Shown here piece by piece: positions 56,995 to 64,000 of a stretch of 64,000 nucleotides of DNA. The notes beneath the pieces were generated by a model. The model made no database searches. It was not told the DNA's origin and saw only the letters and a list, made by a program, of their open reading frames with translations. Source of the stretch: Actinoplanes solisilvae (GTDB lineage Bacteria > Actinomycetota > Actinomycetes > Mycobacteriales > Micromonosporaceae); the NCBI RefSeq assembly GCF_003999975.1, contig NZ_RJAC01000014.1, positions 186,001 to 250,000 on the forward strand. The letters are read 5' to 3'. The position numbers and the translations under genes are program-made. Within the stretch, counting starts at the first letter, position 1, and every line of letters starts with the position of its first letter.

Positions 56995-57567
56995 GTGACC
57001 AACACCCTTCCCAAGATCGGCATCATCCTCGGCAGCACCCGTCCCGGCCGCAACGGCGAAGCCGTGGCGAAGTGGGTGCTCGACCGGGCCGCCCAGCGCG
57101 ACGACGCCGAGTTCGACCTCATCGACCTGCTCGACTACCAGCTCCCCCACCTCGACGAGCCGATCCCGCCGTCGGTGGGTCAATACCTGAACGACCACAC
57201 CCGGGCCTGGTCGGAACGGATCGCCGGCTACGACGGCTACATCTTCGTCACCCCGGAGTACAACCACAGCACATCGGGCGCCCTGAAGAACGCCATCGAC
57301 TTCCTGTACGGCGAGTGGAACAACAAGGCGGCCGGGTTCGTCAGCTACGGCGCTCAGGGCGGCACCCGCGCGGTCGAGCACCTGCGGCTGGTGATGGGCG
57401 AGCTCCAGGTCGCCGACGTGCGCACCCAGGTCAGCTTCGGCCTGTACGCCGACTTCGTGGACTACACGACCTTCCAGCCGGGCGAACAGCACGAACCCGT
57501 CCTGAACACGCTCCTCGACCAGCTCATCGCCTGGTCGAAAGCCCTCCGGACCGTACGCGTCGCCTGA
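56995..57567 (+). CDS. NADPH-dependent FMN reductase family protein
   Basis: 190 residues from GTG 56995. FMN-binding IILGSTRPGRNGEAVAKWV, and TPEYNHSTSGALKNAIDFLY, the classic flavodoxin-like NAD(P)H:quinone/FMN reductase loop; SYGAQGGTRAVEHLR follows. Reduces flavins, quinones or azo compounds in the cytoplasm. Follows the XRE/MmyB regulator. Confidence 0.92.
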   Translation: MTNTLPKIGIILGSTRPGRNGEAVAKWVLDRAAQRDDAEFDLIDLLDYQLPHLDEPIPPSVGQYLNDHTRAWSERIAGYDGYIFVTPEYNHSTSGALKNAIDFLYGEWNNKAAGFVSYGAQGGTRAVEHLRLVMGELQVADVRTQVSFGLYADFVDYTTFQPGEQHEPVLNTLLDQLIAWSKALRTVRVA

Positions 57568-57600
57568 TCGGTCGACCGCGGCCGGGCTCACCTCTCGACT

Positions 57601-57614
57601 TCGACCGCGGTCGA
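57601..57614. promoter_or_regulatory. Perfect palindrome TCGACCGCGGTCGA
   Basis: 14-bp palindrome four bases before TAGGCT (57619-57624), the likely -10 of the methyltransferase. Its left ten bases are repeated directly at 57572-57581. Candidate repressor site. Confidence 0.5.
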
Positions 57615-57659
57615 TCACTAGGCTTCCCGCATCTTCGAACGGGGTGGGGAGACGCCACA

Positions 57660-58439
57660 ATGACCGAGGAACTGCACACCGATCGTCCCCACCCGGCCCG
57701 GGTCTACGACTACCTGCTCGGCGGCGAGGTCAACTTCCCGGCCGATCGCGAGGCGGCCCACCAGGGCATGCGGGGGAACCCGGACAGCCGAATCCCGCCG
57801 AGACAGAATCGACTGTTCCTGCACCGGGCCGTACGCTTCCTGGCCGGGCAGGGCATCGACCAGTTCCTCGACATCGGGACGGGAATCCCGAGCGCGCCGC
57901 ACGTGCACCACGTGGCCCAGGAAATAAACCCGGCCGCGCGGGTGGTCTATGTGGACAACGACCCGATCGTGCTCGCACACGCCCGCCCGCTGCTGACCGG
58001 CCAGACCCAATACATCGAAGCGGACCTGCGCGAACTCGACGTTTCGACGCTGAGCGACGTCCTCGACCTGAACCGTCCGGTGGGGCTGCTGCTCATCGCG
58101 GTCCTGCATTTCGTCGGCGACAAGGATGAACCCGCGGCGATCGTCGAAAGGTTGCTGGCGGCGCTGCCGTCGGGCAGTTACCTGGCGCTGTCCCACCTGA
58201 CCGGCGACTACCGGCCGGAGGCGTGGGAACACGTGACCGAGATCTACCGTCGTCAAGGCGTCACCATGCAGGTCCGTTCCCATGAGCGGATCAGCCGGTT
58301 CTTCAGCGGGCTTTCGCTGGTCGAGCCGGGACTGCGGATTCTTCCCGACTGGCGGCCTGAGCTGGGCGAACCCGGTGGGGAGCCGGTGCCGTCCGAGGCG
58401 CAGGTCTCGGTGTACGGCGGGGTCGCTCGGAAGCTTTGA
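57660..58439 (+). CDS. SAM-dependent methyltransferase, DUF574 family (paralogue 2)
   Basis: 259 residues from ATG 57660 with GGGGAG upstream. Blocks ARVYDYLLGGEVNFPADRE, IDQFLDIGTGIPSAPHVHHV and ARVVYVDNDPIVLAHARPLL match paralogue 1 at 30645 closely. LLLIAVLHFVGD is the region after the motif II strand. Substrate unknown. Ends 37 bases before a very long hairpin. Confidence 0.88.
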   Translation: MTEELHTDRPHPARVYDYLLGGEVNFPADREAAHQGMRGNPDSRIPPRQNRLFLHRAVRFLAGQGIDQFLDIGTGIPSAPHVHHVAQEINPAARVVYVDNDPIVLAHARPLLTGQTQYIEADLRELDVSTLSDVLDLNRPVGLLLIAVLHFVGDKDEPAAIVERLLAALPSGSYLALSHLTGDYRPEAWEHVTEIYRRQGVTMQVRSHERISRFFSGLSLVEPGLRILPDWRPELGEPGGEPVPSEAQVSVYGGVARKL

Positions 58440-58476
58440 CCGTCTACATCGGGTGGTCGTGAAGGTTGCGGTGGAC

Positions 58477-58552
58477 GGGTGGGGCCGGGAGTGGGTAACC
58501 GCAGTCTTTGAAAGGCAGCTATGACTGTGGTTACCCACTCCCGGCCCCACCC
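58477..58552. repeat. Inverted repeat with 30-bp arms
   Basis: Arms 58477-58506 and 58523-58552 match with one mismatch; 16-nt loop. Sequence begins GGGTGGGGCCGGGAGTGGGT. It may end the methyltransferase transcript, but the arm length is unusual and could be a small mobile repeat. Confidence 0.85.
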
Positions 58553-58788
58553 TTGCGGGGTATCCCGGTCACGGTGGGATCTTGGTCACCGGGCTCTGAT
58601 TGCAACGTGGGCTGAGTGATCACCTGGCGGGGCGTAGGTCGGCTTCCGCGTTGTGGTCTAGGTGGTTTGTACGTCACCCGGGCCGGCCTGGATGGTGGTC
58701 AGGCGAATGGACTTTGCCGGTTGCGGTCGGGACGCTTCGCGCCCCAGTGGGTGACCGGCCGCACCTAGCGCGCCCCGGCGGGCGGCGG

Positions 58789-58948
58789 CCTGGCAAGCCA
58801 GCGCAACCACCCGAGCACCGCAACCGGCCCCCACAGCCCGACCCCGACGCCCGGCCGCCTGGCAAACCCCCGCAACCACCCGAGCACCGCAACCGGCCCC
58901 CACAGCCCGACCCCGACGCCCGGCCGTCTGGCAAACCCCCGCAACCAG
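58789..58948. repeat. 69-bp tandem repeat, 2.3 copies
   Basis: Units 58789-58857 and 58858-58926 are nearly identical, with a partial third to 58948. Open in several frames (Pro-Gln-rich or Gly-rich), but no start signals. It lies in the 760-base gap between the methyltransferase and GH6 genes; nothing else is visible in that gap except the long inverted repeat and the CebR box. Confidence 0.88.
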
Positions 58949-59158
58949 CCCAACCACCACGCCCCGCGCTTGGCGAGCCCGCCGTAATCGGCCGCACCCA
59001 GCCGCACCGCGGCGGCTTCGGGTCGGGTCGGGCTGGGGGGCGAACCCGGCCGCACCCGTCCAGGCCCGACGGGTTGACCGGGCCGGCTGGCTGCGATCAC
59101 ACCGAATGGATCGATCACGGTGCATTGGTTGCTGTCTTCGGGGTGTCGGGTTACCGTG

Positions 59159-59172
59159 TGGGAGCGCTCCCA
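59159..59172. promoter_or_regulatory. CebR operator, perfect consensus
   Basis: TGGGAGCGCTCCCA, identical to the 14-bp CebR site, 31 bases before the GH6 cellulase start. Predicts cellobiose/cellotriose-inducible expression. Confidence 0.92.
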
Positions 59173-59202
59173 AACCGGAAGTCCCCTTCGGAAGGAAGCA
59201 CC

Positions 59203-60549
59203 TTGTCCCCCACAGTTTTTCGGCGTTCGCGACGGCTTCCCCTCGTCGCCGCTTCGGTCGCGTGTGTGGCGGCCGGCGTTCTGTTCGGTGTCGGCACGGC
59301 CTCGGCCGGCACGCTCAGCGGCACCCTCTACCGCGACCCCGACACCCCCGTCGCGCGGTGGCTGGCCGCCAATCCCAACGATTCCCGCGCGTCGCTGATC
59401 AATTCGCGCATCGCGAGCCAGCCGGCCACCCGCTGGTTGTCCAACTTCAACGTCAACACCGTTCAGGCCGAGGTCTCCTCGTATGTGGGGGCCGCGGTCA
59501 ACGCCGGGCGGGTTCCGGCGTTGACTGTCTACGGCATTCCCAACCGCGACTGCGGCGGGGCCAGTGCGGGCGGCGCCCCCGACCTGCCGACGTACCAGAC
59601 CTGGGTCAACGGCATCGCCCGCGGCCTGGCCGGACGGACGACGCTGATCATGCTCGAGCCCGATTCGATCGCGCTGCAGACGTGCCTCAGCAGCGGGGAG
59701 ATCACCGCCCGGGATCAGGCTCTCGCCACGGCGACCCGTACGCTCAAGGCCGCCGGCGCCAAGGTCTATCTCGACGGTGGGCACTCGGCCTGGAACAGTG
59801 CCTCGGAGCAGGCGCGCCGGCTGGCCAACGCGGGTGTCGGTGACGGCGACGGCTTCTACACCAACGCTTCGAACTATCAGTCCACCGCGGGCGAGACCTC
59901 GTACGGCCGATCGGTCTTGAGCTCTCTCAACGGCCGGGGCATCACCGGCAAGCGGCAGGTCATCGACACGAGTCGCAACGGTGGCGCGGCGGGTGACTGG
60001 TGCGGGGACGACAACACGGACCGCAGGATCGGGCGCTACCCCACGCTCGACACCGGCGATGCCGGCATCGACGCGTTCCTGTGGATCAAGCCGCCGGGTG
60101 AGGCCGACGGGTGTCGTTACTCGGCCGGGTCGTTCCAGCCTGATCTGGCCGCGAGCCTGGCGACCGGGGCGTCCGATCCGCCCACGACTCCGCCGACAAC
60201 CCCGCCCACCACGCCACCGACGACCCCGCCGACTACACCACCGACCAACCCGCCGGCCGGTGCTTGCGGTGCGACCTACGTGACGTCGAGCTCATGGCAG
60301 GGCGGTTTCCAGGGGCAGGTCACGGTCAAGGCGGGCGGCGCGGCGATCAACGGCTGGTCGGTCTCCTGGACGTTGGCGTCCGGACAGTCGGTGAGCCAGG
60401 TCTGGGGCGGCACGCTGTCGGTGAGCGGATCGACGGTCACCGTGCGCAACGCGTCGTGGAACGGGTCGCTTCAGCCCGGCGCCACGGCCGAGTTCGGGTT
60501 CATCGCCTCGGGCGCGGCGGGCACCTCGGGCCTCGCCTGCGCGGCCTGA
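59203..60549 (+). CDS. Secreted GH6 cellulase with CBM2
   Basis: 448 residues from TTG 59203, with GAAGGA six bases upstream; the frame is open 200 codons further upstream but only through repeat DNA. Signal peptide (RRLPLVAASVACVAAGVLFGVGTASA). GH6 barrel: TVYGIPNRDCGGASAGG with the catalytic Asp, IMLEPDSIALQTC, VYLDGGHSAW, WIKPPGEADG. Then a (PPTT)n linker and a C-terminal CBM2 (GACGATYVTSSSWQGGFQGQ ... GTSGLACAA). Endoglucanase or cellobiohydrolase cannot be decided from sequence alone. CebR box directly upstream. Confidence 0.93.
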   Translation: MSPTVFRRSRRLPLVAASVACVAAGVLFGVGTASAGTLSGTLYRDPDTPVARWLAANPNDSRASLINSRIASQPATRWLSNFNVNTVQAEVSSYVGAAVNAGRVPALTVYGIPNRDCGGASAGGAPDLPTYQTWVNGIARGLAGRTTLIMLEPDSIALQTCLSSGEITARDQALATATRTLKAAGAKVYLDGGHSAWNSASEQARRLANAGVGDGDGFYTNASNYQSTAGETSYGRSVLSSLNGRGITGKRQVIDTSRNGGAAGDWCGDDNTDRRIGRYPTLDTGDAGIDAFLWIKPPGEADGCRYSAGSFQPDLAASLATGASDPPTTPPTTPPTTPPTTPPTTPPTNPPAGACGATYVTSSSWQGGFQGQVTVKAGGAAINGWSVSWTLASGQSVSQVWGGTLSVSGSTVTVRNASWNGSLQPGATAEFGFIASGAAGTSGLACAA

Positions 60550-60557
60550 GAAGAACC

Positions 60558-60588
60558 AGCGGCCCGGTGTCACCACCACCGGGCCGCT
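60558..60588. terminator. 12-bp perfect hairpin, bidirectional
   Basis: AGCGGCCCGGTG-TCACCAC-CACCGGGCCGCT between the convergent GH6 and small acidic protein genes. Confidence 0.82.
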
Positions 60589-60597
60589 GCCGCGCGG

Positions 60598-60897
60598 TCA
60601 TCGCACCGGCAGGCGTACCCGGCGGCCCATGCCGACCTTGGCGGCCTCGGTGTCGGTCACCATGGCGTACGCCCCCGCGGGCACACCTTTGCGCGTCGCC
60701 ACCCGGGAGGCCGCGGCCAGCAGCCTCCGCTCGCTCGCGCCGGCGATGAAGAAGACGTAGTCGTCGCCGACCTCTTCGCCGTCCTCGTATTCGGTGATGC
60801 CGAACTCGTCCTCCAGGTCGATCATGAAGTCGCCGACATCATCGATCCACTCGTCCTCAGCGGTCACCGGGAAGTGGATCTCCACCATCACTGCCAT
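60598..60897 (-). CDS. Small acidic unknown protein
   Basis: 99 residues. N-terminal half strongly acidic (DEWIDDVGDFMIDLEDEFG, EYEDGEEVGDDYVFF), C-terminal half basic (RKGVPAGAYAMVTDTEAAKVG). No motif recognised. Beta-alpha-beta pattern could be a ferredoxin-like fold. Divergent from the aldo/keto reductase, 58 bases between starts. Confidence 0.65.
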   Translation of the reverse strand: MAVMVEIHFPVTAEDEWIDDVGDFMIDLEDEFGITEYEDGEEVGDDYVFFIAGASERRLLAAASRVATRKGVPAGAYAMVTDTEAAKVGMGRRVRLPVR

Positions 60898-60943
60898 ACC
60901 GACGATGATGCCGCAGGGCCGTTGGCGCCCCGCGCGCGACCGC

Positions 60944-60949
60944 TAGGTT
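60944..60949 (+). promoter_or_regulatory. -10 hexamer TAGGTT, probable leaderless start
   Basis: TTGGCG (60922-60927), 16-bp spacer, TAGGTT, six bases, then ATG 60956. Confidence 0.5.
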
Positions 60950-60955
60950 GAGAGC

Positions 60956-61975
60956 ATGGAATATCGCACGCTCGGCCGCAGCGGATGCGCCGTCTCCACG
61001 CTCTGCCTGGGCACGATGACCTTCGGCGACGAGTCCGACGAGAAGGTGTCGCACGCCCAGCTCGACCGGTTCGTCGAGGCCGGCGGCACGTTCGTCGACA
61101 CCGCCGACGTCTATTCGGCCGGCGAGTCGGAGCGCATCGTCGGTCGCTGGCTCGCCTCCCGGCCGGCCGACGTCACCGGCCCCGTCGTGCTCGCCACGAA
61201 AGGCCGGTTCCCGATGGCGGCCGACCCCAACGGCGCGGGCCTGTCCGCGCGGCACCTGACCCGTGCCCTCGACGCTTCGCTGACCCGGCTCGGCGTCGAC
61301 GCGGTCGATCTCTACCAGGCGCACGCGTGGGACCCGATGACCCCGCTCGACGAGACCCTGCGCACGCTGGACGGCTTCGTCCGAGCCGGCAAGATCCGCT
61401 ACTACGGCTTCTCGAACTTCACCGGCTGGCAGCTCACCAAGGCGGTCGGCCTGGCGCGCGAGCTGGGCGTCACCGGCCCGGTCAGTCTCCAGCCGCAGTA
61501 CAACCTTCTGGTCCGCGAGACCGAGTACGAGATCGTCCCCGCCTCGCTCGACGCCGGCCTGGGCCTGCTCCCGTGGAGCCCGTTGGGCGGTGGCTGGCTG
61601 ACCGGCAAATACCGCCGCGACCGACGGCCCACCGGCACCACCCGCCTGGGCGACAACCCGGAGCGCGGCATGGAGGCCTACGACCGCCGCAACAGCACCC
61701 GCACCTGGGACGTGATCGAAGCCGTGCAACGGGTCGCCGAGGCCCGAGGCGTCTCGATGGCCGAGGTGGCCCTGGCCTGGGTGACCGACCGTCCCGCCGT
61801 GACGTCGACGATCCTGGGCGCCCGCACTGTCGACCAGTTGGAGGCCAACCTCCGCGCGGCGGGCCTGCACCTGACCGACTCGGAGACCGCGACCCTGAAC
61901 GAGGCCAGCGACCCACGCCCGAACGACTACCCGTACGGTCCTCTGGGCCTCGACCAGCGGAGCCGAGGTCTCTGA
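60956..61975 (+). CDS. Aldo/keto reductase
   Basis: 339 residues, TIM barrel. EYRTLGRSGCAVSTLCLGTM, active-site Tyr in FVDTADVYSAGESE, Lys in VVLATKGRF, His in YQAHAWDPMTPL, and cofactor-site TSTILGARTVDQLEANL. NADPH-dependent carbonyl reduction; substrate unknown. Probably leaderless. Confidence 0.93.
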   Translation: MEYRTLGRSGCAVSTLCLGTMTFGDESDEKVSHAQLDRFVEAGGTFVDTADVYSAGESERIVGRWLASRPADVTGPVVLATKGRFPMAADPNGAGLSARHLTRALDASLTRLGVDAVDLYQAHAWDPMTPLDETLRTLDGFVRAGKIRYYGFSNFTGWQLTKAVGLARELGVTGPVSLQPQYNLLVRETEYEIVPASLDAGLGLLPWSPLGGGWLTGKYRRDRRPTGTTRLGDNPERGMEAYDRRNSTRTWDVIEAVQRVAEARGVSMAEVALAWVTDRPAVTSTILGARTVDQLEANLRAAGLHLTDSETATLNEASDPRPNDYPYGPLGLDQRSRGL

Positions 61976-62026
61976 GCCGGCCCCGGCGGGTTCGGGGTCA
62001 AGGTGCGCGGGACACAGATGTCGTTG

Positions 62027-63223
62027 CTACACGCGACCTTTCACGCGGCTGACGGCCAGGACCGCTATGTCGTCGCGGGGTGGTTCGTCGCCCAGGCTGG
62101 CCATGACGATCGAGGTGCAGTCCTCGGGGTCGCCGGACAGCACGGCGTCGATCACGCGTTTGATACCGACGTCGATGACCTCGCCGCGCCGTTCGACCAG
62201 GCCGTCGGTGTAGCACAGCAGCAGGGCGCCGGCCGGCAGGTCGATGTCGGTGGCATGCCGTGGCCGGACGCGGCCGATGCCCAACGGCGGGTCGACCGGC
62301 ATCTCGATCAGCTCGGCCGGGCGGGTGGGGGTGGCGAGGACCGGCCGCAGGTGCCCGGCCGAGGACAGCCGCATCCGCGTACGGTCCGGCGCGATCATGG
62401 CGTAGCAGGCGGTGGTCAGGTTGCCCGCCTCGAAGTGCAGGATCTTGCGGTCGAGCAGGGTGAGGACCTCGGCCGGGTCGTCGCTGATCAGCGAGTAGGC
62501 ACGCAGGGCACTGCGGATGCGGCCCATCACGACCGCCGAGGCCAGGCCGTGCCCGGACACATCGCCGATGACCACGCCGACCCACCCGGAGGGCAGGGTG
62601 AAGATGTCGTACCAGTCGCCGCCGATGCTCAGGTCGTGGCCGGGCACGTAGCGGGCCGCGAAATCGAGGCCGGGCAGCGTGGGCAGCACCGGGGGGAGCA
62701 GGCTGCGCTGCAGGGCGAGGACCGCCGCCTGTTCGAGTTTGCGGGAGCGGATCTGGCCGCCCGCGCTCGCCCGGTCGGCCGCCAGCTCGAGCAGCCGTAC
62801 GTCGTCGGCGGTGAACTGCCGCAGCGAGCAGGTGCCGACGTGCAGCACGCCGATCACGTCACCGCCGGCGAAGATCGGCACGCCGAGCAGGGAACGGATG
62901 CCGGTGCCGACGATGTCGGCCGCGGTGACCTCGGTCAGGATGACCGGCCGGCGGCGCTGGGCCACCGTGCCCGCGAAACCACGACCGAGGGGTACGCGAA
63001 TGCCGGGGCGAGCATCGAGCCCCTTGGCCGCGGTGGCGACCAGATGCTGCGCGTGCGGGTCGAGCAACAGGATCACCGCGGTGTCGGCGTTCAACAGATC
63101 CCGTACGCGTTCCAGCAGCTCGTCGAGCAGGTCGGACACCTCGAGATGGGACAGGGCGGCATCCGTCACCACCTCGAGCCGCCGCAGCCGCTCGTCGACG
63201 GAGAGCACGCCATCGGACGCCAC
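62027..63223 (-). CDS. GAF-PP2C (RsbU/SpoIIE-type) serine phosphatase
   Basis: 398 residues. GAF domain ~15-165 (LLNADTAVILLLDPHAQHLV, LLGVPIFAGGDVIGVLHVGT), then a SpoIIE-type phosphatase: LLPPVLPTLPGLDFAARYVP, GGDWYDIF and VIGDVSGHGLASAVVMGRIR with metal-binding Asp, LLCYTDGLVERRGE, and DDIAVLAVSR at the end. It likely dephosphorylates an anti-anti-sigma factor in a partner-switching stress pathway; no such partner is in view. GTG start with TAGGGT six bases upstream, so probably leaderless. Confidence 0.92.
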   Translation of the reverse strand: MASDGVLSVDERLRRLEVVTDAALSHLEVSDLLDELLERVRDLLNADTAVILLLDPHAQHLVATAAKGLDARPGIRVPLGRGFAGTVAQRRRPVILTEVTAADIVGTGIRSLLGVPIFAGGDVIGVLHVGTCSLRQFTADDVRLLELAADRASAGGQIRSRKLEQAAVLALQRSLLPPVLPTLPGLDFAARYVPGHDLSIGGDWYDIFTLPSGWVGVVIGDVSGHGLASAVVMGRIRSALRAYSLISDDPAEVLTLLDRKILHFEAGNLTTACYAMIAPDRTRMRLSSAGHLRPVLATPTRPAELIEMPVDPPLGIGRVRPRHATDIDLPAGALLLCYTDGLVERRGEVIDVGIKRVIDAVLSGDPEDCTSIVMASLGDEPPRDDIAVLAVSRVKGRV

Positions 63224-63229
63224 GCGCCA

Positions 63230-63235
63230 ACCCTA
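63230..63235 (-). promoter_or_regulatory. -10 hexamer TAGGGT, probable leaderless start
   Basis: Minus strand TAGGGT, six bases, then the GTG of the phosphatase gene. Confidence 0.45.
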
Positions 63236-63428
63236 GTCCCAGCACCCGCCCATCGGCGGGGACGGCGCGTCAGACGCTGACCGGGTCCGCATTCAGGGAG
63301 GTCAGCGGGGCCGGCTCGGCGCCGTCTCGGGCACCGCGACGACCAGCTGTTCCGGGCGCGGCCCACGCGGGAGTTCGCACCGGAAACCTCACCATTACCC
63401 GATCGGTCGCCGCGCACCCGATCTGAGC

Positions 63429-63458
63429 TTGTTTTCCGCACGCTCGGACGATTATGGT
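63429..63458 (+). promoter_or_regulatory. Promoter of the last gene
   Basis: TTGTTT, 18-bp spacer, TATGGT; about 40 bases upstream of the start at 63498. Confidence 0.4.
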
Positions 63459-63497
63459 CGCGTTTCCATAGGTGGCGGGTGTAGCGAGAGGGTTGCC

Positions 63498-64000
63498 GTG
63501 TTCGACCGGTTCTTCGACGACGCGGCGCTGTTCCCGCCGGGTGACGCGCCGATGGCGACCGCCGTGGCGGCGCACCGGGCCCGGCGGTCCAGTTTGACGG
63601 GCCCGTTCGTGGTGACCGCGGCCCGCCTGGACGAGATGCGCGAACACCTGACCCCCGACGGGCCACCGCTCGACGTCTCGCTGATCGCCGCTCCGGCCGA
63701 CCTGCCGGACGCGGTCGATCGAATCGCCCGGATCACGGGGCTGCGGCTGGCCGCGGTGGAGACGCCGGTCGCCGCCGATGCCAAAACAGTCGTACGGGTG
63801 ACCGCCGACGTTCTGCCGCCGGAGATCCCGGTCGCCGTCGAGATCCCGCGTACGGATCAGCGCGACGACGTGCTCGACGCGCTCGCCGGCACCGCTCTGC
63901 GGGCCAAGCTGCGCACCGGTGGCCTGCGCGCCGAGCTGTTCCCGTCGCCCGACGAGCTGGCCGCCACAATCCGCGCCTGCCTCGACCGCGGTCTCGCCTT
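63498..64000 (+). CDS. Uncharacterised actinobacterial protein, 3' end off window
   Basis: At least 167 residues from GTG 63498, which has GAGAGG six bases upstream. Starts (M)FDRFFDDAALFPPGDAPMAT; later LRAKLRTGGLRAELFPSPDELAA. The FPP start and the AKxRTGG...FPS block recall a conserved actinobacterial family of unknown function, possibly TIM-barrel-like. No signal peptide. Incomplete, so no further call. Confidence 0.7.
   Translation, partial: MFDRFFDDAALFPPGDAPMATAVAAHRARRSSLTGPFVVTAARLDEMREHLTPDGPPLDVSLIAAPADLPDAVDRIARITGLRLAAVETPVAADAKTVVRVTADVLPPEIPVAVEIPRTDQRDDVLDALAGTALRAKLRTGGLRAELFPSPDELAATIRACLDRGLA

Noticed and set aside
58789-58948. Possible CRISPR array
   Set aside because: Units are 69 bp, contiguous, without unique spacers; no cas genes nearby.
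58600-59202. 201-codon upstream extension of the GH6 frame
   Set aside because: Runs through tandem repeat DNA and the CebR operator; TTG 59203 has a ribosome site and begins a signal peptide.
63270-63397. Short minus-strand frame between the phosphatase and the last gene
   Set aside because: No ribosome site, low-complexity composition, overlaps the likely promoter of the last gene.

Overview
The window is about 64 kb of very GC-rich DNA (roughly 70% by eye, strong GC bias at third codon positions, frequent GTG and some TTG starts). Gene families point to an actinobacterium, most likely Micromonosporaceae and probably Actinoplanes-like: a family-wide SAM-dependent methyltransferase present twice, secreted xylanases and cellulase with CBM2/CBM13 modules, AfsR/SARP and LuxR/ATPase regulators, an F420-type oxidoreductase and a class F sortase. 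No rRNA, tRNA, CRISPR array, transposase or phage module was recognised. All calls rest on reading the sequence; no database search was run.

Layout. 1-3.6 kb: 5'-truncated view of lon (minus strand, C-terminus off the window) behind a HAIR-like HspR site, then argG. 3.8-7.9 kb: secreted beta-helix protein, a membrane-anchored HTH-like protein with tandem repeats, a small secreted protein and a three-helix membrane protein. 7.9-11.3 kb (minus): SARP regulator with a DUF4242 gene, a Fpg/Nei glycosylase and a NYN-domain nuclease. 11.4-23.9 kb: polysaccharide degradation. An esterase-CBM2 and a secreted RCC1-repeat protein lie behind a CebR-like box; then GH10-CBM13 and GH11-CBM xylanases, GH43 beta-xylosidase, an intracellular GH10, and a three-gene sugar ABC transporter behind a CGAAACTTTCG-type operator. 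The logic is outside digestion of xylan, import of xylo-oligomers and hydrolysis inside; the transporter ATPase and local LacI-type regulator are not here. 23.8-26.0 kb: F420-type reductase, Tat-exported sugar isomerase-like protein, remnant of an SDR gene.

26.0-29.6 kb: a SigK/RskA-type sigma/anti-sigma pair between a fasciclin-domain gene and a DUF4397-sortase F operon. All three transcription units share TGCATCC-N17-CGAA, so the sigma factor probably controls itself and both flanking cell-surface units. 29.6-37.4 kb: AraC regulator, methyltransferase, complete oligopeptide ABC transporter (SBP, two permeases, two ATPases). 37.4-46.8 kb: PEBP-like protein, doubled muconolactone-isomerase-fold protein, large LuxR ATPase regulator, a cNMP-domain TrxR-like flavoprotein without the redox CxxC, and a LuxR-led operon containing a visible deletion scar (FAD-oxidase N-terminus joined to an enoyl-CoA hydratase C-terminus).

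47-55 kb is the best candidate for an interesting system: small unknown protein, Trypco1-like protein, and a 1391-residue trypsin-nSTAND-transmembrane-14xWD40 protein, all overlapping or nearly so, convergent 6 bp away with an intracellular subtilisin. This matches the architecture of NLR-like bacterial conflict systems. 55-64 kb: lipoprotein esterase, trehalase-like GH15 remnant, XRE regulator, FMN reductase, second methyltransferase, a 30-bp-arm inverted repeat, 69-bp tandem repeats, GH6-CBM2 cellulase behind a perfect CebR box, small acidic protein, aldo/keto reductase, GAF-PP2C phosphatase and a truncated unknown gene.

A recurring theme is start codons placed 6-7 nt after a TAnnnT hexamer with no Shine-Dalgarno, suggesting many leaderless transcripts. 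Another is gene decay: three or four truncated gene remnants lie in gaps between intact operons.
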